Shown here: piece by piece, positions 60,622 to 64,000 of the stretch | How positions within the stretch are numbered: the stretch's first letter is position 1 | How the letters are laid out: each line of letters begins with the position of its first letter | Source of the DNA: Kribbella voronezhensis | GTDB lineage: Bacteria; Actinomycetota; Actinomycetes; Propionibacteriales; Kribbellaceae | Assembly (NCBI RefSeq): GCF_004365175.1 | Contig: NZ_SOCE01000003.1 | Span: 457,577 to 521,576, forward strand | Reading direction: 5' to 3' | DNA length: 64,000 bases | Position numbers and translations under genes: made by a program | Notes under the pieces: generated by a model | The model's input: the letters and a program-made list of their open reading frames with translations, nothing else | Database searches by the model: none | Told to the model about the DNA's origin: nothing

Positions 60622-61011
60622 ATGACAATCATCGACCAGTGGACCGGCAGGCATGCGCACGCGTTGCGCGCCGCCATGCGCCTGACCAACGAAGCTTTCG
60701 CCGAGCACCTGGGCGTCGCCCCACGCACGATCGCGAAGTGGCGGGAGCGCCCGGAGATGGTGCCGAGCCCACAACTCCAGGAAGCGCTCGACACCTCACT
60801 CAACCTGGCCACCAAGGAGACCCATGCCCGCTTCATCGCGAACCTCGGCGTCGAGAGCCGGCCCGCTCTCGACGAGTCACTGCTCAGCCAACTCCACGCG
60901 GCCGTCGGCGATCTGACCCGGGTGCTCGCCCGGATGGCCGCCGAGCCGGTGACGCCTCGCGCATCGTCTCCCGGCGAGCTCCCGACGGAGGCGGGCGCGC
61001 GGCACGCGTAG
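60622..61011 (+). CDS. short XRE-type helix-turn-helix protein
   Basis: The 129-residue protein reads TIIDQWTGRHAHALRAAMRL, then the helix-turn-helix NEAFAEHLGVAPRTIAKWRER near residues 27-47, typical of actinobacterial XRE regulators that usually carry a long TPR tail. Here the tail is missing and only about 80 low-complexity residues follow, so it may be a truncated or stand-alone DNA-binding protein. The ATG at 60622 has GGAG upstream; a GTG-started reading from 60586 has less support. Confidence 0.7.
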   Translation: MTIIDQWTGRHAHALRAAMRLTNEAFAEHLGVAPRTIAKWRERPEMVPSPQLQEALDTSLNLATKETHARFIANLGVESRPALDESLLSQLHAAVGDLTRVLARMAAEPVTPRASSPGELPTEAGARHA

Positions 61012-61049
61012 TACGGCTTGTCTGGTGGCGGTGATGAAAGGCTTGCTCC

Positions 61050-61259
61050 ATGAGGCGGCGACCGGTGGATTCCGCAAGCGTGCGATCAGTCGGCTACAGC
61101 ATGTCCAGCAGAACGCTGGAGATCGAGTTCGTCAACGACAGCGTCTATCAGTACTTCGACGTGCCGCAGCCGACGTACGCCGGTCTGCTGGCGGCCTCGA
61201 GCATCGGCAACTTCGTCAACACCCAGATCAAGCCGTACTACGAGTTCGCCGAGGTCTGA
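61050..61259 (+). CDS. KTSC-domain protein
   Basis: The 69-residue protein has the KTSC layout: SVRSVGYSMSSRTLEIEF, then VNDSVYQYFDVPQPTYAGLLAASSIGNFVN and IKPYYEFAEV. KTSC domains are named after the lysyl-tRNA synthetase C-terminal part and occur as stand-alone small proteins; their function is unknown. It starts 38 bp after the XRE-type gene and is probably expressed independently. Confidence 0.75.
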   Translation: MRRRPVDSASVRSVGYSMSSRTLEIEFVNDSVYQYFDVPQPTYAGLLAASSIGNFVNTQIKPYYEFAEV

Positions 61260-61263
61260 GCTG

Positions 61264-61587
61264 CTACATCGGGACGATCTCGAAGATCTCCACGGCGAAG
61301 CGGCCCTTTCCCTCGGACAGGAAGGGGTGTCCCTCGAGCAGGGCCCGAGCGGCCGCGAGGTCGTCGGCCTCGACGATCGTGTAGCCGTTCTGGTCACTGG
61401 GCTCGGCCGATCCGCCGTCGTCACGTACCGAGGCGCGCGGTGCCAGCGGGTTGCCCTGGTCGACGATCGAGGCCGCGGCCTTGCTCATCCAGTCCGTCCA
61501 CGCCTTCATCTGCTCCTCACCCTGCTCCGCGGTGAAGTCCTCCATCGGGGTGGCCGGGCCGCGGTACAGGTACAGGTACTTACTCAT
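61264..61587 (-). CDS. YCII-related protein
   Basis: The 107-residue protein begins SKYLYLYRGPATPMEDFTAEQ and contains WMSKAAASIVDQGNPLAP and DQNGYTIVEADDLAAARALLEGHPFL, the strand-helix pattern of YCII/DGPF-type dimers. The ATG at 61587 is chosen; the frame is open to 61695, but the extension lacks the YCII start. Many actinobacterial YCII proteins lie beside ECF sigma factors; here none is adjacent. Function unknown. Confidence 0.8.
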   Translation of the reverse strand: MSKYLYLYRGPATPMEDFTAEQGEEQMKAWTDWMSKAAASIVDQGNPLAPRASVRDDGGSAEPSDQNGYTIVEADDLAAARALLEGHPFLSEGKGRFAVEIFEIVPM

Positions 61588-61739
61588 CGTGCTTCCCTTC
61601 GCCGGCGCTCCTGGTGAGCGTTTCTTGCTTGACGAAGGAGCAGGCCGCGAATCGACAGCGGGTCGCACCGTTTTCGCGGAGTCAGCGAAGGGCACCGGAT
61701 CGTGGTCACACGGGGTTGTGTCGTATTCAGGAGGTGGAC

Positions 61740-61961
61740 ATGAGCACTCGCACTACGACTGGTTCTCGCGTGATCACAGTCATCGTCGTGTTGTGGTTGC
61801 TGATCGGACTGGCTGCTGCCGCGCAGCGGAACTACTTCGCCGGCTCCGACGCGACCTGCGCGAAGGTGGGCACCACTTTGGTCACCATCGTCGCCGGGCC
61901 GCTGAACTACATCGGTGCGAACCCGAAGATCGACTGCTCGGCACCGCAACCGTCCAAGTAG
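61740..61961 (+). CDS. small single-span membrane protein
   Basis: The 73-residue product (STRTTTGSRVITVIVVLWLL) has one hydrophobic segment near residues 10-27. A short outside tail follows with two Cys (ATCAKVG and KIDCSAP). GGAGG lies upstream of the ATG at a good distance. No family is recognised; such small proteins with a paired-Cys tail are common but uncharacterised. Confidence 0.65.
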   Translation: MSTRTTTGSRVITVIVVLWLLIGLAAAAQRNYFAGSDATCAKVGTTLVTIVAGPLNYIGANPKIDCSAPQPSK

Positions 61962-62070
61962 ACCGCTCGATTCACCGGTAGTGCGGCTGCGGAGCTCACG
62001 GGTTCCGCAGCCGCGGTGTGCTGGCCTCCACCGTGGTTAGGCTTCGACCATCCGATCGGGAGGCGCCGCC

Positions 62071-63393
62071 GTGACCAACGTGGTGAAGGCTGAGATCGAA
62101 GCCGATCTCGCGGAGTTTCAGGTTCCGGGCGTCAGTTGGGCGGTGATCGAGGGCGGCCAGATCGTCGAGCACGGATCCGCCGGTCTGGTGGACGCAGGCC
62201 GCAGCGATCTGGTGACAGAGCGGACGTTGTTCCAGGCCTGCTCGATCAGCAAACCCGTTGCTGTGCTCGCGGCGCTCCGCCTTGTCGACCAAGGCTTGCT
62301 CGACCTCGACGAGGACGTGAACAACCGACTCAAATCCTGGCGGGTGCCACGGACAGGCGATTGGCAACCGGTCGTCACCCTGCGGCAACTGGTCAGCCAC
62401 AGCGCCGGCCTCACCGTGCACGGCTTCCCCGGCTACCTGTACGGCGAGGAACTGCCGAACCTGCGCCAGCTCCTCGACGGCGTGCCCCCGGCGACCAACT
62501 TCGGCGTACGGGTCGACACCGTGCCCGGCACCCAATTCCGGTACTCCGGCGGCGGCACCCTCGTCGTACAGCAACTCCTCGAGGACGTCACCGGGACGCC
62601 GTTCCGCCAGTTGATGCAGGAGTTGGTGCTCGGCCCACTTGGTATGTTCGACAGCGACTACGCCCAGCCGCTGCCCGAGGACAGGCACAACCAGGCGGCC
62701 GTCGCACACGACGATCTCGGCCAACCCATCGAGGGACGCTGGCACAGCTACCCCGAACTCGCCGCCGCCGGTCTCTGGACAACTCCGAGCGATCTCCTCA
62801 CCTTCGCCCAAGCCATCAAGAACTCGTACGACGGTGTTGAAGGCGCACCGTTGTCGCCGGAACTCGCGCGCGAAGCCCTGACGCCACAGGTGCCGTCGTC
62901 GGAACGGATCGGCGGACTCGAGGCGCTCGGTCTCGGCCTGTTCCTCGGGCAAGCTGGCCGCCTGTTCGGACACAGCGGGTCGAACGCCGGGTTCAGGTGC
63001 CACCTGCTCGCGTATCGGGAGACCGGACAAGGCGCGGCGGTGATGACGAATGGCGACAACGGCAGCTGGGTTGTGGAGAAGGCCTTCGTGAACATCGCTT
63101 CGGCGTACGGGTGGGCGGACTATCCCGCAACGGTCAGTGAGCGGGTGGGCCCCGATGTCGACGTGTTGGCAGGGTGGGTCGGGACTTACCGACTGCGGGA
63201 GGGCTTGAGTTTGGAGGTCGAGCGGTCCGGGACGGAGCTCGTGGTGAAGTTCCCTGGGCAGTCACCGTTGCGGTTCCGGGCGATGTCCGGAGATCGGTTC
63301 GGCGCGTCGACGGCCGACACCGAGTTGCGGTTCGACGACGGGGGAGTGGTGTTCGTCCAGAACGGCGAGGAGATCCGCTGCCCGCGGGAATAG
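62071..63393 (+). CDS. beta-lactamase-fold serine hydrolase
   Basis: The 440-residue protein has the class C beta-lactamase/DD-peptidase motifs: SxxK at Ser58-Lys61 (CSISKP), YSG near Tyr158 (FRYSGGG) and HSGSN near 312 as the third motif. The C-terminal ~90 residues (VLAGWVGTYRLREGLSLEVE) form the lipocalin-like DUF3471-type extension seen in many esterase-like members. No signal peptide is present, so it is likely cytoplasmic. Hydrolysis of an ester or amide is expected, not necessarily antibiotics. The GTG has GGGAGG upstream. Confidence 0.9.
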   Translation: MTNVVKAEIEADLAEFQVPGVSWAVIEGGQIVEHGSAGLVDAGRSDLVTERTLFQACSISKPVAVLAALRLVDQGLLDLDEDVNNRLKSWRVPRTGDWQPVVTLRQLVSHSAGLTVHGFPGYLYGEELPNLRQLLDGVPPATNFGVRVDTVPGTQFRYSGGGTLVVQQLLEDVTGTPFRQLMQELVLGPLGMFDSDYAQPLPEDRHNQAAVAHDDLGQPIEGRWHSYPELAAAGLWTTPSDLLTFAQAIKNSYDGVEGAPLSPELAREALTPQVPSSERIGGLEALGLGLFLGQAGRLFGHSGSNAGFRCHLLAYRETGQGAAVMTNGDNGSWVVEKAFVNIASAYGWADYPATVSERVGPDVDVLAGWVGTYRLREGLSLEVERSGTELVVKFPGQSPLRFRAMSGDRFGASTADTELRFDDGGVVFVQNGEEIRCPRE

Positions 63394-63683
63394 CCGGCGA
63401 GGGGGCTCGGTTATGTGAGGTGTCGTCCAGTACATGACCCCCGGGCCTCACACTCAGCCGCTACGAGCGGCCACTCGCCGAGAGGCGTCTGCTGGACGAT
63501 GCGGTACTCGATGGGCGGGGAGCTTCGGCTTCCCGCCCATCTGCCACCTCCGCGGCACTTGTGTGGTGGGGGATCATGGTGGAAGGAACCCGCGGAGACG
63601 TGGGGGACTGGTGTGACGAGAGGGACGACGGCGGAGGTGCCGGAGGTGCTTTGCAAGGGTTCGGCCAAGGTGCCGACCCCGAT
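63394..63683. other. non-coding stretch before the rRNA promoters
   Basis: This stretch follows the serine hydrolase and has no frame with gene-like features. It includes the hairpin at 63511-63540. A minus-strand frame across 63411-63794 looks non-coding by composition and covers the rRNA promoter. Confidence 0.5.
63511..63540. terminator. hairpin with UUCG tetraloop
   Basis: ATGGGCGGGGAGC and the facing GGCTTCCCGCCCAT pair over 13 positions (one G-U) around a TTCG loop, a very stable structure. It lies upstream of the rRNA promoters and may insulate the operon or end the serine hydrolase transcript. No T-run follows. Confidence 0.6.
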
Positions 63684-63713
63684 TTGCATCTTCACCGCGA
63701 ATGTCAGTAATGT
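63684..63713 (+). promoter_or_regulatory. ribosomal RNA operon promoter P1
   Basis: TTGCAT (63684-63689), 18 bp, then TAATGT (63708-63713), within GTCAGTAATGTTC. The -10 region is nearly repeated in the downstream promoter P2, which supports a tandem-promoter rRNA operon. Confidence 0.65.
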
Positions 63714-63854
63714 TCTTCTTGTTGGAGCGAGTGCGGGACGCGGAAGCGGCCGGTCGCTCTGAACACTCCCTGAAGGTTCTTGGAACCGAGACACGCCCAG
63801 TGCGGGTTTTCGGTTACTGAGTCACGCGGGGGGTCTGCTTCGAAAGTGGCTGAT

Positions 63855-63883
63855 TTGACTGGCTGCGGACGGGACAGTAATGT
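63855..63883 (+). promoter_or_regulatory. ribosomal RNA operon promoter P2
   Basis: TTGACT (63855-63860), exactly 17 bp, then TAATGT (63878-63883), within ACAGTAATGTTTGG. This is the strongest consensus promoter in the window, about 60 bp upstream of the conserved rRNA leader motif. Confidence 0.85.
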
Positions 63884-63940
63884 TTGGCGGGTTGCCCCGG
63901 AGCTAAACACGAGAGTGTGGAGCGCGGTGTGCGTCCGATT

Positions 63941-64000
63941 CTTGAGAACTCAACAGCGTGCCGAAAGTCAATGCCGAAATTTAGCATTAACCCGTTTCAC
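63941..64000 (+). other. 16S rRNA leader (start of an rRNA operon)
   Basis: CTTGAGAACTCAACAGCGTG followed by CCGAAAGTCAATGCC is the conserved leader found directly upstream of 16S rRNA genes in actinobacteria, containing anti-termination/processing signals. The 16S gene itself must begin just past the right edge; none of its sequence is visible. Confidence 0.85.

Noticed and set aside
63411..63794. Minus-strand frame near the rRNA promoters
   Set aside because: It crosses promoter P1 and has no recognisable protein features.

Overview
The window looks like chromosomal DNA of a high-GC actinobacterium of the order Propionibacteriales, most likely Kribbella or a close relative. The signs are very GC-rich third codon positions, many GTG starts, Tat and lipoprotein export signals, gluABCD-type glutamate uptake, a LysM protein next to lexA, and class II ribonucleotide reductase with NrdR. 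Genus assignment is an inference. No phage, insertion sequence, CRISPR array or tRNA gene was seen.

Layout. 0-4.4 kb: end of an alpha/beta hydrolase, rlmN, a DivIVA-repeat protein, a divergent hydrolase/MarR pair around a perfect palindrome, and a LOG-like protein. 4.4-7.7 kb: sugar ABC transporter (binding protein plus two permeases, no ATPase) behind a LacI-type operator. 7.9-11 kb: class III aminotransferase, an aminoglycoside-phosphotransferase-fold kinase and two small exported proteins. 11.2-14.5 kb: gluABCD. 14.8-21.1 kb: large exported Asp-box propeller, Tat-exported amidohydrolase, an intergenic inverted-repeat element and a membrane-anchored PQQ-like propeller. 21.2-38.9 kb: housekeeping genes miaB, miaA, dapF and hflX interspersed with accessory genes (membrane protein with a possible nuclease-like C-terminus, phosphoesterase, Nudix, MT0933-type antitoxin, ECF sigma and its partner, gamma-glutamyltransferase, and a STAND regulator divergent from an AhpD-like protein).

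39-50 kb: M6 protease divergent from a two-component system, then a fused SecDF, a DinG-type helicase, an ATP-dependent DNA ligase, an acetyltransferase and a glutathione peroxidase. 50.3-58.3 kb: lexA with SOS boxes, the divergent LysM protein, an inserted oxidoreductase/nucleoside hydrolase pair with a second LacI-type operator, then nrdR and nrdJ. 58.4-63.4 kb: aldo/keto reductase, a caspase/CHAT-like small protein, several small genes and a beta-lactamase-fold hydrolase. The last 350 bp hold two promoters and the leader of a ribosomal RNA operon whose 16S gene must begin just beyond the right edge.

The genes connect in several ways. tRNA A37 modification is shared by MiaA (prenylation) and MiaB (methylthiolation). 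LexA appears to control itself and the LysM division protein. NrdR likely controls nrdR-nrdJ. One LacI-family regulator may control both the sugar transporter and the distant Gfo/Idh/MocA oxidoreductase. Both ABC operons carry a strong hairpin right after the binding-protein gene. The least explained items are an intergenic repeat family seen at three loci, a 41-bp higher-order tandem repeat, the caspase-like protein and the membrane protein at 23.4-24.6 kb.
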